A DNA stretch of 64,000 bases, taken from the NCBI GenBank assembly GCA_018466975.1, contig JAENRS010000017.1, positions 124,001 to 188,000 on the forward strand. The letters run 5' to 3'. Position 1 is the first letter of the stretch, and every line of letters starts with the position of its first letter. This stretch comes from Sparassis latifolia. Lineage: Eukaryota; Basidiomycota; Agaricomycetes; Polyporales; Sparassidaceae. The position numbers and the translations under genes are program-made. Shown piece after piece: positions 34,197 to 46,569 of the stretch. Below the pieces are notes generated by a model that saw only the letters and a list, made by a program, of their open reading frames with translations, did not search any database and was not told the DNA's origin.

Positions 34197-36831
34197 ATGT
34201 TACAATTGTTGCAAGTCCGTCTGCCGTTTTGTAACTTGCTGGGTTTACAAACTAGCTCTGCAGGTCACCGATACGAGTGTGGCTTACATCGTGCTTGGAG
34301 GCTTTGCCGTCGCGGTATGTGTCGTCATTATATCGAGATTACGATGCGAGCGCACACGCGTCGCTGAGATCTTGTCTGAAACTGCATGTGAGGACTTAGT
34401 CCCACATGAGCTACAGATCTCCGATTTGGCGTTATCATCCATTCGCACATATTCGTCTGCTACTTAAGACCTTGCACTGACGGTTTCTTTAGTTCAGTTT
34501 GGTGTCGCTACTCGTGAAAGAGAAGGTGCGCAAACCATGCTGCTAGATAGATCATGGTCCTGATCCAAGCTATCGTTTACGAACGTTTAGTTGTACGTCA
34601 ATGAAGTCGTCCTCGGGACCGCCTTCGGAGTTATCATCGGTCCCTATGTCTTTGGCATTTTCGATCCGCGGTCTTGGGGATCTCATACGAATGCCATAAC
34701 TCTTGAAGTGATGCGTGTAGTCCTCGCGACAGGACTATTCGCCATTGGTGTTGAGCTGCCGCAGACGTACATGAAAGATCACATGAAGAGTCTGCTCGTC
34801 ATGGTCGTACCTACCATGGCATTCGGCTGGGTTGCTGTCGCTGGTTTGTCTCATCTGGTTTGACTTGAACGGCTGCGAAATGAAATTTTACTGAGACGCC
34901 GGCATATACTGCAGCTGTCATTTATGGATTATTTCCTCAGTTTAACTACATATCCGCACTTGTCATCGCTGCCTGCCTGACACCCACGGATCCCATCATT
35001 TGTGCTGCCATCGTTGGTAAGTGCCCGCGAAGAATTGTCAGAAGCATCGGTCTGACGCTTGTTAGGCGGCAAATTTGCGTTAGAGCACGTACCCGCTAAT
35101 CTGCGCCTCATTCTCTCCGCCGAATCTGCTGCAAACGATGGGCTGGCCTATCCATTCCTGAGCATCTCAATCTACCTCACGGTTGAGTCCTCCGTCCGCG
35201 TCGCCATCGGCAAATGGTTCCTGGTAGGCTGGTTGTGTACGCCGTACCTTCTCCACAGTCTCTTGCCTTGTCTTATACTAAATTTCGTAGATCAAGTCAT
35301 ACTAGGTGTGGTCCTCGGCACTTTGCTAGGCAAGCCGACCGATACGGGCGGTCATTACACTACATGCTGATGTTTGTTCTTATGCAGGTTTTCTTTGCTG
35401 CTACCTGATGAAGCTGTCGTACCGCAAGGGTTTCACTGATCGCCAGTCGTATCTTGCCCAATATCTCGCTGCAGCAGTCTTCACTATCGGGATCGTCAGG
35501 ACCATCGGAAGCGATGACCTTCTGGCAGCATTCGCCGCAGGTATATCTCTCTATTATTCCCGTTCTCGTGTATGCTGAAGGTTACGGATGTAGGCACTGC
35601 TATTAGTTGGGACGGCCACTTCAACGATCGAACACAGAACGAATCGTTCTCTACCGTTATTGATCTACTGCTCAACTGTGCCTGCTTTGTGTACATCGGA
35701 GCGTGGTTACCTTTTTCGTCATTCAACTCTCCGGAGCTGGGTATCACTGCGTGGCGTCTCGTTGTGTTGTTTGTCGTCGTGCTACTCATCCGCCGGATCC
35801 CTCCTCTCCTGGTCTTATTCAAATGGATACCAGAGATCAGGAGCTGGCGCGAAGCACTATTTTCCGGCCATTTTGGTATGTTCTAGCGTTAACTGCATGT
35901 GATGCTCCAATTCTCATGATGTGTTTCAGGACCGGTAACTTTTATCCTTATTGAATGCTCCACGCAGCTGAATTTGGATTAGATGGGAGTCGGGGCAGTG
36001 TTCATCTCCACTAATGCTGTGTTAAGACTTCCCGAGCCGGAATCTCCTCCCCAGGGCCAGGCACAACTGCTCGCTGCAACCCTCCAGCCAATCGTTTCGT
36101 TCATAGTGCTGGGCTCTATCATCATTCGTACGAGCAGCGTTCTCGCTTTCATCCCATCTTCCTGACGTATCTCTACAGATGGTCTATCCATCCCCTTCTT
36201 TTCGTTCGGGAGAAGCGTAGGCTCTCGCACGATCACGTTGACCCGCACATGGACATCCCGTGGACCTGCTGCGCCAGACTGGTTGCTCTGGGCACGACGC
36301 GTACCGGGCCCTGAACTGTCCAACTCAGATACATTTTCCCGTGCCGACCCCGAGCAGGGGGTGGAGACAACGGTTACGTCGGAAGACGGGAAGGCACATC
36401 CGTCCATCAAAACCTATGAGGACGCCGCCAGCATATCGTTAGACCATCCGTCTTCAATGGAGTCTGTGGTAGAAGGTCTCCGCAAGCCCTTGCAGGACAA
36501 TGTCGCGCCCTTGGTAAGCGCGACCAGTGTACGTTCACCTTGCATGAACGATGGCATCGTGACTCAGGCATTTGTTCTACAGGCGCCAAACCTTATGCGT
36601 TCTGACGTTGATATTGCCAGTGTTGCTGCAAGCCCAGAGATCATACGAATTGTCGAGTCCAATGAGCCCGTAAAGACCAGTCCACTGCAGAAAATGGGCC
36701 ATTTAATTTCCGACGACGGAGGAAGCACATACTCGAACGAAGGCGCGTACAACGATGACGACCAACCGCATCCTTCTAGTATGCAGTCTTCAGCGAGCAT
36801 CAAGACGGTCCACCTCCCACCCGCTCAGTAA
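34197..36831 (+). CDS. Plasma-membrane Na+(K+)/H+ antiporter, Nha1/Sod2 type
   Basis: It exports alkali-metal ions in exchange for protons. Twelve exons: 34197-34214, 34264-34314, 34493-34525, 34591-34843, 34915-35016, 35066-35236, 35292-35330, 35388-35540, 35594-35875, 35930-35934, 35983-36127 and 36179-36831. They total 1,905 nt, an exact 634 codons plus stop. Motifs: AFGVIIGPYVFGIFDPR, C-L-T-P-T-D-P-I, ESAANDGLAYPF (the essential N-D pair), GKWFLVGWLYQVILGVVLG, YLAQYLAAAVFTIGIVRTIG, FGPMGVGAVFISTNAV and GRSVGSRTITLTRTWTSR. A Ser/Asp-rich cytoplasmic tail of about 200 residues follows. Exon 10 is only 5 nt and supplies G-P of the conserved FGPMGVGA. Intron 7 begins with GC (CTAG/GCAAGC). 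The 18-nt first exon is the least certain part. Confidence 0.92.
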
Positions 36832-37729
36832 CATAAGCTTGTGGTCCAAAAGGCTCAAATCCGAGGAGCACTCACTTCACTATGCAGTGGGTTGTTCTAA
36901 GACTGGAATGGAGTGGGCCGCGGGGCTGTGGTCAGAGATTGTGTGTCAGCAGGGAGCAAATCGATGAGTCAATATAGGGTGGGGGTAGTCGCACTGGGGA
37001 TCTAGGTCTTCTGGTGAGCACTTCGACCCAAGTCTTGGACCATGGGTGCGGGTCCCTGTGATTTATCTATCGCCGCAAGATCTAGACTTACTCTCTTAAG
37101 GGTTGACGGCAAAAGATTATCCTCAGTGTGGGTGCCCCTTGCATGCCGTGACCTGAGATTGATCAGAACTTTTGGGACGGCTGTTGACGTTCTTGCGACG
37201 TGGAAGACTGCGTGACCCTCGTCGCCGGAGATAGCTGGCGTATGTCAGAGTGGTTGCATCACGGCACACAGTCTATTCGACAGTTTGTGCGGTCGGCGGA
37301 CACTGGTCTGTTCGACAACTTGAGTACTCGGTGGGCGCTCGGTGGGCGATGTCATGTCGTCGAGATCTAGAGCGTCAACTTACGTGTGCGGCGGGGCTGC
37401 TGTGAGACTATCGATACGAGCCTTTCGGCGAAGTTTGACTCTTTCGCAATACGGACGATGGATTCGAAAAGACGTTGTCGGAGCGTATCGAATCCGCCCT
37501 TCCCACGTCGACGACCAGCCGTGTCTCGTAAGTCGTCCGTAATCATTTTGGACTCTCTGCTATAAGAACAGGAGTACAACACTAATGAGTACAGTATGTA
37601 CAATTACTAGAAGTACAATATAGCCGACCGCGAGGAAGCATAGTATCACAACATGTAGGACAATAACAGCGGTACAAGTTCAGTGTACTTGCATAAGCGT
37701 CGTTAAGAGAAGACATCCTGCTATACTTA
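36832..37729. other. Convergent intergenic region
   Basis: These 898 bases lie between the stops of the antiporter (plus) and acyl-CoA oxidase (minus). I see no coding signal; two 3' UTRs and a spacer are expected. Confidence 0.5.
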
Positions 37730-39770
37730 TCACAACTGAGCTCTCACCATCTCGAATGCTGGTGTGTCGTCGGTGGGAAGACCCACTTTGGCCGTACCCT
37801 CGAAGACCTCCAGCGACGCCACGAAATCCGACCAGCGCTCGTCGGATACGATCGGGGCGCTAATATAGGGACCAACATCCATCTCACGTACGAGAGAGCC
37901 AAGGAGGGGCAGCGTCTCGTCCAAGGCCTTCGTCTCCATCTCCGCCTGCGCGCGCCGGCCCAGACGTGTATTTTCGGAATACCACGCAGGGTCCAGCTTC
38001 ACGACGTTGGCAACATAGAGGTCGATCAGGCAGGGCTTGACACCGGCAGCAACCGCCGCGTCGTATGCCATCCTGTGTCCAATTGCCTCCACTAGGGCTT
38101 GGCAGCGTGGGAGGATCAGCCTGTTCACTTCCACGCTGCGGTGGTGAGGAACAGACGTAATGATATCACGAGCTTCTTCGAAGATGCCTGCCTCATGGAG
38201 AGCGAGCAAACTCGTCGGGTTCTCGGGAGCCGGCATTACATATCGGCCCAAAAGTAGCTCGGTCGCCAACCCTATGGTCAGTAGAACGTGAACACTAAGT
38301 CGCGAACTAGGGTGGTAACACTCACGAATGGACAGACCAAGGATATCTCCTTCAGCTATCGCAAGTCCACGCATTTCCGCCTAAGGAGATGAATAGTCAG
38401 GACAGTATCAACGACCGACGCCAAAAAAAACCTCACATGCAGTCTAGTCATCTGATTGTGTGCGAACAATCCTTGTGCACCGCAACGTTCTGAGACGGCC
38501 AAGCATGCCTCCTGCGAATGCTGAACAGCAATAGCTTTGGCGATAGCGGCGATACCGCGGCGAATACGGATGTCCTTCATCGTGCAGAAGGCGTTCGTCG
38601 CCCAACGTTGAAATGCCGACAGCACGGAAACCTGAGCGGCAACGGTCAAGAGCGGCAGTTGTTGCGTCCTGAACTGCAGGATAGGCTGCGGGTGATCTGG
38701 AGGGCCAGTTGTTCGCCGCAAACTGTACATTGTCCCGATGGTAGCGTAGCATTGCATGAAGGGGATGCCCAGACAGCTTAGTGCCATAGTACCGACGTTG
38801 ACCCGCGAAGTAATCTGCAGCACATGATTATGGAAGGAACGTGGCTTCTCGAGTGCTCCCAGAAGCGACGTTCGAGGTAGCCGGACATTGCGGAAGGTTG
38901 TTATCGCATGGTTAACGGGGTTTGGGCCTTCTCGCGCGGGTAGCTGCCTGGACCCCACTGAGCTGTAATCCATTACTGAGCCAATTTCACATACCTTGCT
39001 TGGACACCAGTGCACATTTGGAAGCCGTCATTCAATGGCACGACGAAAGGATGAATTCCAAAGTCTTCCTTGTTAACGAGGAGACGAGCGAATACAACTG
39101 CGATGCAGGGCGTTCCAGCAGGAACGGTGGGAGGCATGAACCTGTACCAGACTGTGAGCATGAAGCTGGATAACGAGGTATGTATGATCTTACTTCGCTG
39201 ATTGCGGTGTCGGCGAATTCAGGAGGAATTCCCCGGAAGGAAGGAGAGTCGCCGTAGTTTCCAGGTTATGAGCGTCGAGGCCATGACCTACTTCTGTGAG
39301 CATATATTGTCCGCTATGACGTGAAATAATGCCTTAAATGGAGCACGAGATCATAGTTGTAACACGAGACATACAGTGTTCTGAAACGCAGCAAATCTTC
39401 CACAAGCAGCCGCAGCTCAGGTCTACGCGACGCGTAGGAAGCTATCGTACCAGCGCATAGATTGTAGTGGATGGTCAGCAAAGTGAATGCAGAACCGTCT
39501 AACAAGACAACGGGATCAAAGTGAAGGTCCCAGAATTTCTGTGAAAGCGAGCTGATGTCATGGAAAGACAAGTCTGGGAAAGAAACAGATTGTGATTACA
39601 GATCATAATTCAACGGCGGAAGGGGACATACCGTACGCGAGACCAACGCTTCGCGCCTTCTCGTAGGACAGACGGGAACGATCTCGAGTGTCCAGAGAGT
39701 ATACAGCAGTAGTGAACGGAGGGGTTCCCACCAAGGGGATGGTTCGTCGTGGAGAGGTCGTCGTAGACAT
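37730..39770 (-). CDS. Acyl-CoA oxidase / acyl-CoA dehydrogenase-like protein
   Basis: This flavoenzyme family introduces a trans-2 double bond into acyl-CoA, passing electrons to oxygen in peroxisomal beta-oxidation. Exon 1 starts at 39770 (M-S-T-T-T-S-P-R-R-T, then RDRSRLSYEKARSVGLAY) and ends at 39632. About six more exons follow. Hallmarks are FWDLHFDPVVLLDG, QYMLTEVGHGLDAHNLETTA, KFMPPTVPAGTPC...VVFARLLVNKEDFGIHPFVV, ALSCLGIPFMQCYATIGTMY, FCTMKDIRI and RLHAEMRGLAIAEGDILGLSI. The C-terminus EVFEGTAKVGLP...RAQL is not a canonical peroxisomal SKL-type signal, so import may rely on a partner. Every join I checked is in frame and no stop interrupts. It belongs to a diverged fungal group, and the exact substrate is unknown. 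Confidence 0.87.
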
Positions 39771-42700
39771 GAAGCGTTACACCGGCACTGACAAAATCAG
39801 TTATGTACAGAGGGTTCGTGAGTGGGTAGATGGCTTACCTTCATGATGCATTCTTATACTTCCCTCGTGAGCGTTGGGGCGTAAGGTCGGCGGCAGTCAC
39901 GTAATTTGTCACCATGCCCGGAATGTTAAATGGGTCCCAGAATTGCAGTTGGGACAAGGCGGCAAATACGAAGCGAGACTAAGACCATGCATACACAGGT
40001 GATGCAACTGTGTCTGAGTCGAATCCAGAATTGATGGAAAGGTGACCCATCAGGCACTAAAGACGCCATATCATTCCAATTGAGAAAGGCTGCTAGAGCA
40101 AAGCTTCTGCCGGCCATCGTGTTCGCACTGCGTGCCGGTCCAGAACTGGATGGTACGGGGAGATTAGACATTTTCGTCCGTTCCCTTGTCTCGCGAGAAA
40201 ATTGATGTTGTGGTTAGTAGGCGCGTGTTAATTTTGCCGCCACGTGGAAAGTTCCGATCGGTCTCAGATACGGCATTGTTACGATGAATCTGAATGAAGG
40301 CAACACGTTCGCCACGCAAGCGGGTGCCATGCACCAAAATATTACTCGTCAGAAGACGATAGTTCTAGTTTCCTTATACCCGAAGACCGTCAAAATCCAG
40401 CCCAGGTTGAAGCTTCGAGAAAATCTGCATGCACATTTGATCTATATGTACGTCAATGGATGACGCTTAGAGAGGCCGCCGAGGTCAGCACATAGTGAAT
40501 GTCAGCGGCACGGCATAAACATACGCACCAGTCAACAATCGCTATCAAACGTAGAATGAGTACTTTGCAATGCACAACAACTATCGAAGCCACGGTTCTT
40601 GGGAGGGATCTCTGAGACAGCGTTCTACGTCCGGACTGAAGCCGGCCGTTTAAGCTCGAAACGTGGTCGCATTACTCTGAATTCTGATGGATGAGCGCGA
40701 TGGTGGCCTTGCCCAGGTCAATTCTCTGACCACGGTCGCAGCACGCGGCAATCACAGTGCACCTAGGCAATGGGAGCACTCGATTTTGAATGCATCGTGC
40801 CGTGAATGCACAATCAGCTGGTAGGGGGGGGGGGCGAAAACGTGGACTATCATAGCCCCACAACATTCCAGGAGTGGATAAGTGGAAAACGCGTACATTG
40901 ATAGCTAACAAGATGATGGCATGAGTTCAGGCTAGGCAAGAATAAGTGTAGCGTAGCACTCAACGTGTACGAGAAATATGTCGATTAGAGCGGCCTAGAA
41001 TACCACTGTTCCACCTGATCGCGGCATGATCGCTAATGCTGGATCCCGGGAGCGCGCCGTCGTCGACATCCCGTTTTGCCGAGTAGTCGCTTCCGTTCCG
41101 TAGCTGTCCGGATAACACACATGGCCGAGAAATTGCATCAGCACCAACGAGAGAGCCCTGTGGAGGCGAGAGCCCTCGCCCAGCATGGAATCTGTAAAGT
41201 TCAAAGAACAGAATGAAGTGAGTTAGACAACGAGATTCATAGCTGAGACGATCCAAGTAGGGCGCGAGATCATTATGAGATTGCACCATCAACCATTGCA
41301 TGCATCATTATGAAGATCGCCGATCGACATGCTCCCGCGAACCTCCTGAGCTCTGAGAGCTCATCTGGAAACAAATCCTATCTGGAAACTAGAAAGTCAA
41401 GCAAGTCAAACGAATTTTGACGTGACTGTGTCAGTAATAACTAACTGGGAATCTCTCACTGCTGCTTCGCCCAATAGCCGGCATGGCAGCGTACTCTAGC
41501 GTACCCTCTTCGAGCCCTCCTGAATACGGTCTTCGGCACCGCTTAACCTGCTTCCGTGAAATCTGCCACCGTCTTTTCGAAATGATATCATCGCAGCGGC
41601 GGTTCAGGAGCTTCCGACAAATGTTTTGGAGACTCGAACTGCGGCCGCCGTAGAAGAAGTGCTAGAAACGCCGTTTACGAGACCAGCACGCTTTTCAGAG
41701 AAGTGACTATTCCAAGCGTCCTGCGGAACCTCCGCAACTTGCCGGATAGGGCGTTTCGGAGGTAAGAAGCTTCTTTCTTGCCCGATACCTGCATGATGTA
41801 AGCCATGATCTGCTTCATTCTAAAGAAAGAACGTCAATATCTCTCATCAGTCCACACAGCGGAATTCCGGGGTCTCCGGAAGTAGTACTCGAGGAGTAAA
41901 ATCCGAGATGGGCATATCCCATACTGCAGACGCTGACATAATCGCTGAGCTTGTGCCTTGCAACTCGGTGTGTCAATGTCCTGGAGATGCGCACCAGCGC
42001 GTCCCTGCGAAACCTTCCAAGGGCCGATCACCTTTCACGGGCAAAAAGAGCGATCTCAACGTGTACTTGGAATGCAGTGTAAAAGTCGGGCTTCCGAGGG
42101 CTAACGAGAGCCAAGCAATCAGTGGATGTGGCGACGCACTGTTGTTTTCCGTTTTGTCGAAGGCACCTCTGGATATTGGCGGTGCCCGAGGTATCCGCGG
42201 CTCCTAACCATCGTTATGACCAAATGGTAGACAAGAAGGCTTCAGTAGAGGATACGACTGACCGCCGTCTTTGAAATTTCAAATTTTCAGCACGGTGAGA
42301 ATATTTCCCCGAACTTTGGAATGAAGACCGAGAGTGTTTCGCCGCTTAGCTGTGTCACGTCACGAGCTGAAGCTAAGATATACTGAGCAATCTTCCAGGC
42401 TTATTGTAGACATCTCTGGCGCTCAAAGTACAGTGGCTGATAACATCCTGAGTTACCAGAAAAGTGCAATCATTCTAATTATTCTTGGTCAGAAGGATGC
42501 AAAACAAACCTTGAAGTGAAAATAACTTTACAAAGGTGTGCTGGCATATAAGTCCATGCTTGTGGCTGCATAGGCTTAAATGGTTCAAAGAAGGCATATG
42601 AGCTGTTTTTGAGCGAGAGAACGGTTGCCAGCGAAGCGTCGGCCTGCTGGCACTAATCTCACCGGGCCGATCAGCCCCGTACGTGGCTCACAACTGTACC

Positions 42701-44563
42701 ATTCAAGTTCGAAAATTCTTGAGCAGATCCTTCTGTACAATGGCGGTAAATTCACCAGCATATTGAAACGCGTTTCCAATACAGATCTGTGCACCTCGTG
42801 CAGTTCAGTCTGATCATCTACGCGTCCTATAAGCTATGTCACTCTCGGAGACGTTCTGCAGGGAAGGCGCAATCTCCTTCATCCATTGCACCTGGCTCAC
42901 GCAAATGGAGAAACTCCGAAGTCGGATTGGCCACTAGTGTTTTCTGTCTGCTATGGGAAAAATCTGGGTCCTGAGACTTAGGACGGTGATCCTCGGCCTG
43001 TCAATGTTAGAATGCAGACGTCGTGATCGCTCTCGATTCCTCTTCAGCTTGTCCCAACCTCGCTCACCTCGGTGAGTTGTATTGTCCATAGGGGAATCTG
43101 CATGCTCGGACCGCTCTCTGGCTTGTCTCCGGTCAGCTATTCACATCTTGGATTAGATATTCTCCGGGGCTTTTTGCACACCAAGTGCGGCATCGGGTCG
43201 TGCATCCATCGCGTATTCTCTCCTCGTCGAGGAGCTCGTGAGACATACTTCGGAGGCTCCTGATATCACCTTGAACAGCCTCGACTATCCATGTTGTCGG
43301 GTAGCTTTCCGGATAGGTGCAAATATACGAAGGAAGGGGCGATACGGATTCGGTTAATGCATATAGTAAGACTTCCAGTCAAATGAGCATGCATCACGTC
43401 TGTACGAGAACATCCGCATCTGACATCTGCATTGATGCATGCTAAGGCTTAGCGCTTAGCCCTAATCTCTTTCAAGCTGCCCGATACCGCCTTCACGTTC
43501 CTCATCGGGAGATCTTATACTATGAGACATGCATTCGTCTCTCTCGCAACTTCAAGCACACCAGGTACCTCGTCTGTCTCCTGACATCGCTCACAGAAAA
43601 TCAAGGACTCGTTCACCGGGGACCAACGGCTTCCGGCTGCGACCAAGAGCGGGCGGCATGTTAGTCCGGAACGCATCGCGAGTTGAGACGGTGGTGCCGA
43701 TAGCACTGCCGCAAGGACTGAGTAAGTCATCTCTACTCTCCACGGTCCCGTGAGTCCTGTTCACGGCGTTTCGCTCCTTATTCAATACCATACGTCTCCG
43801 GCGGGACCAAGACCAAAGCCGTGCGTCAATTTGTCATGCCAGATGGACAGGTTCCTCTTCGGAATAGAGCATATGAAGCGTTCACGCCTGCGAATCGCGG
43901 CGAACAGCTTTCTCCCTGTCATGTTTGCCATCATCGTGCCATCTGCTCTCTTGCAAACACATGCTGCATAGCAGAGAGGTGTAGTGTAACGTAGTGGAGG
44001 TGTAGCAGCGTGCTCGCATAATAATTCTCATCTTAGAAATGCACTTCGGAACTGCAGGCAGCTGCCGAGTTGCCCCCCTTCCGACAGCTGCAAGTGAAGC
44101 AAAAATAGCGCTCATTACTGGCTCTGCAGCGTATTCCTCTAGCAATGTCGATAGCATTCTTGGTCCCTATTTCAAATCAGCATTTCTGCAATCGACCACA
44201 GGAAAAATTTTTGTATAGATATCAAATTCCTAAGTTTGCTACAGAATTCAATCTGAGGTAGTCGGCGGTGCAAAATGTCGTGCGGTTGCAAGGAGTGCAA
44301 TAAAATTATTTCCGATTTTGTCAGGGCCTCTCTGACCCTACGATCAGGGATCTGCACTTTTCAAGCTGATAGGCTCGGCGAAATGTGGTGGAGACAGACA
44401 TGCTTTTATTTAACGATGCGGATCGTTTGTACGATACAATGATAGCTATAGTGGTTCTCGGAGCAAGAAGAATACAGATGATTGATGGCAAGAAAATCGG
44501 TACGAATAAATAGCCTTGACAGCCTCTCGAAGGGAATGGCAAATACTACGAATCAACCTCGAC
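39771..44563. other. Long intergenic stretch, no supported gene
   Basis: This 4.8 kb contains only short frames without domains, including 40171-39926 minus and 41908-42207 plus. A run of 11 G lies at 40,824-40,834. The first few hundred bases above 39,770 are the likely oxidase promoter. Decayed genes beyond recognition are possible, as composition is near that of neighbouring coding DNA, but I see no family motif. Confidence 0.45.
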
Positions 44564-45814
44564 CTAATTGATATCCTGAGTCAACACGTAACGATAGCGC
44601 ACCTTGTTGTGCTTCACTCCTTCAAGGGCCTTCTTGACGTCCTTCATGGGCAGCTCCTCAATCCACGGTTTCACTTTCTTTGCCCTCGCCAACTCCAACA
44701 TTTCCAAGCACTCCTTCTTACTTCCTACCTTGCTGCCGCCGAGGAGGCAGCCGTTCGAGGCGAGTTGGAAGGGATGTATTGGAGGCAACGGATTGTTGGC
44801 GTCTGGGATGCCCACGGTGATGAACTTTCCGTGAACAAACAGCATAGAGAGGTACGCGTCCAACGGACTGTCTGGCTGGAAGACGTCGCGAGTAGAGACG
44901 ATGAGGTCAAGAGTATCCGCTAAGGGCTTATGGTAGTCCTGATGAACGTTTGTGCCTGTCAGAATGTCTGGGAAGAGACTAGATACCGAAGTTCGCACCT
45001 TTTCCTCGGTATTGACTATGTGGTCAGCGCCCATCTTCTTGATATCCTCCATCTTGCTCTTGTCGTGCGTGAAGGCATAGACCTCGGCACCCATTGTTTT
45101 GGCCCACAAAATTGCGTAATGTCCAAGCCCTCCAATACCAACAACGCCGATCTTCTTTCCCGGCCCTGCACCGTAGGTTCTCAGAGGAGAATAGACCGTC
45201 AGACCGGCACAGAGCATTGACGCAGCATGACGCGACTCGATTCCATCTGGAATGGGAAAGACGAAATGCTCGTGTGCTCGAATGGCAGTGGAATATCCCC
45301 CGTGGGTGATTACGCGATCCGGATATTCGCTATTCTATATATGCGGCAGGAAATGTGATAAATACGGCGCATATAGTCACCGAATACGCACGTAGGTACT
45401 GATACTATCCGGACAATAATTTTCGTAGTCGGACTTGCACCGCTTGCACTGGAGGCAGCTGCCGACCTGTGCGCCGACGCCAACTCGGTCGCCCGGTTTG
45501 AACTCCGTGACCTCGTCGCCGACGCGAGTGACCTTTCCGACGATCTCGTGGCCAACGACGAGAGGCAGATTGCTCTCTCCCCAACCTTGGGTGAGTGTAT
45601 GGATATCAGAGCCGCAGACACCGCAATGGGTGATGGCAATCTCGACGTCCTCCGGCTGGAACGTCTTGGGCTTGAAGGTAGTCACCTTGAGGTCGCTCCA
45701 CAAGGATGGATCTAGTTAATATAGAATAGATGTGTCAGTATATGCGCTTGAGGATGAACGAAAGGGCCACTGGCCTGTCAGAGCATAGCCTTTGAATTCG
45801 ACTTGAGATGACAT
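44564..45814 (-). CDS. Zinc-dependent NADP alcohol dehydrogenase (CAD/ADH6-7 type)
   Basis: Medium-chain zinc dehydrogenases of this clade reduce cinnamyl and other aldehydes with NADPH, fitting a plant-matter degrader. Exons are 45814-45775, 45711-45392 and 45334-44564, about 376 residues. Catalytic zinc ligands are in C-G-V-C-G-S-D and G-H-E-I-V-G. The structural zinc loop has four Cys in CLQCKRCKSDYENYC. The cofactor fold shows VGIGGLGHYAILWAKTMGAE. The late motifs are HGKFITVGIPD and GGSKVGSKKECLEML. The first intron seems to begin with GC (ACAG/GCCAGT), because no GT donor gives the G-D-P-S-L-W-S-D frame. The last exon carries most of the protein without interruption. The gene is intact. 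Confidence 0.93.
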
Positions 45815-46569
45815 GATGGTGGGAAGAAAGAGAGTTGGAAGTCTGGTCTATGGTACCGCGCAGGGTTTATACATCCTTCGCCATTGTGGAATGACGTCGT
45901 CCGGTCCTACCGATGACGTCGTACATATTGACAGGTGAAGGAAATGTGAAGGAAGCGAGACGAGCGACAGAAATGGGCAATCAATGCTCCATCCACTTTG
46001 GGCTGCCGTCATCGTGACCAACAATTGGTGAAAACGGGAAGGTTATGACTTCAAATCTTCAAAGCTTCCAAGCTAGCCGCTCGTAGAAATGGTGTCGGTA
46101 CTATACGTACGTTACTGACCCGTTCACATGTTGTCACTGACTGAAAATTTGAAGATTGCATTGCGAGCGTAGTAACCGAGTCATTCACCTACAGCATGTG
46201 CAATAGCAACACATAGAGGCCTTGCAGTTGTCCAGGAACATAGCCCCGAGAATGAGGACGAGGACGAGGACGGCCTGAGATGTCACAGTTACGGTACTGT
46301 CACATTCACATGACCTTCTGTCACGCGTTCAAGCTCTTGTTTTGAAATACGCTCAGGGAGCGACAGCGCGCGTTATTAATATTGTTACAACAAGCATACA
46401 GACAGTTTACAGCAGTTCCAGAATATAATGATATTCGCCGATTTTTTTGCACGTGTTCCCAGAACGGAATTTCCATGTTTAGTAAGAGTTGTCTGGCACC
46501 TCTGAAGGACGCGTTTGCCAGACGTGTCTGTACCGCCCCCAACCTTCGTCTCTCGTGCACCCCGCCAGG
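45815..46569. promoter_or_regulatory. Divergent promoter region
   Basis: The dehydrogenase runs left and the uncharacterised gene runs right, so 755 bases hold both promoters. A TATA-like TTTATACA lies at about 45,866-45,873, some 50 bases before the dehydrogenase ATG. A (GAGGAC)n patch lies near 46,252-46,275. No other gene is seen. Confidence 0.4.

Noticed and set aside
39926..40171. Upstream minus frame as first exon of the acyl-CoA oxidase
   Set aside because: The ATG at 39770 gives the family's normal N-terminus directly (RDRSRLSYEKARSVGLAY), and no in-frame join from 40171 was found.
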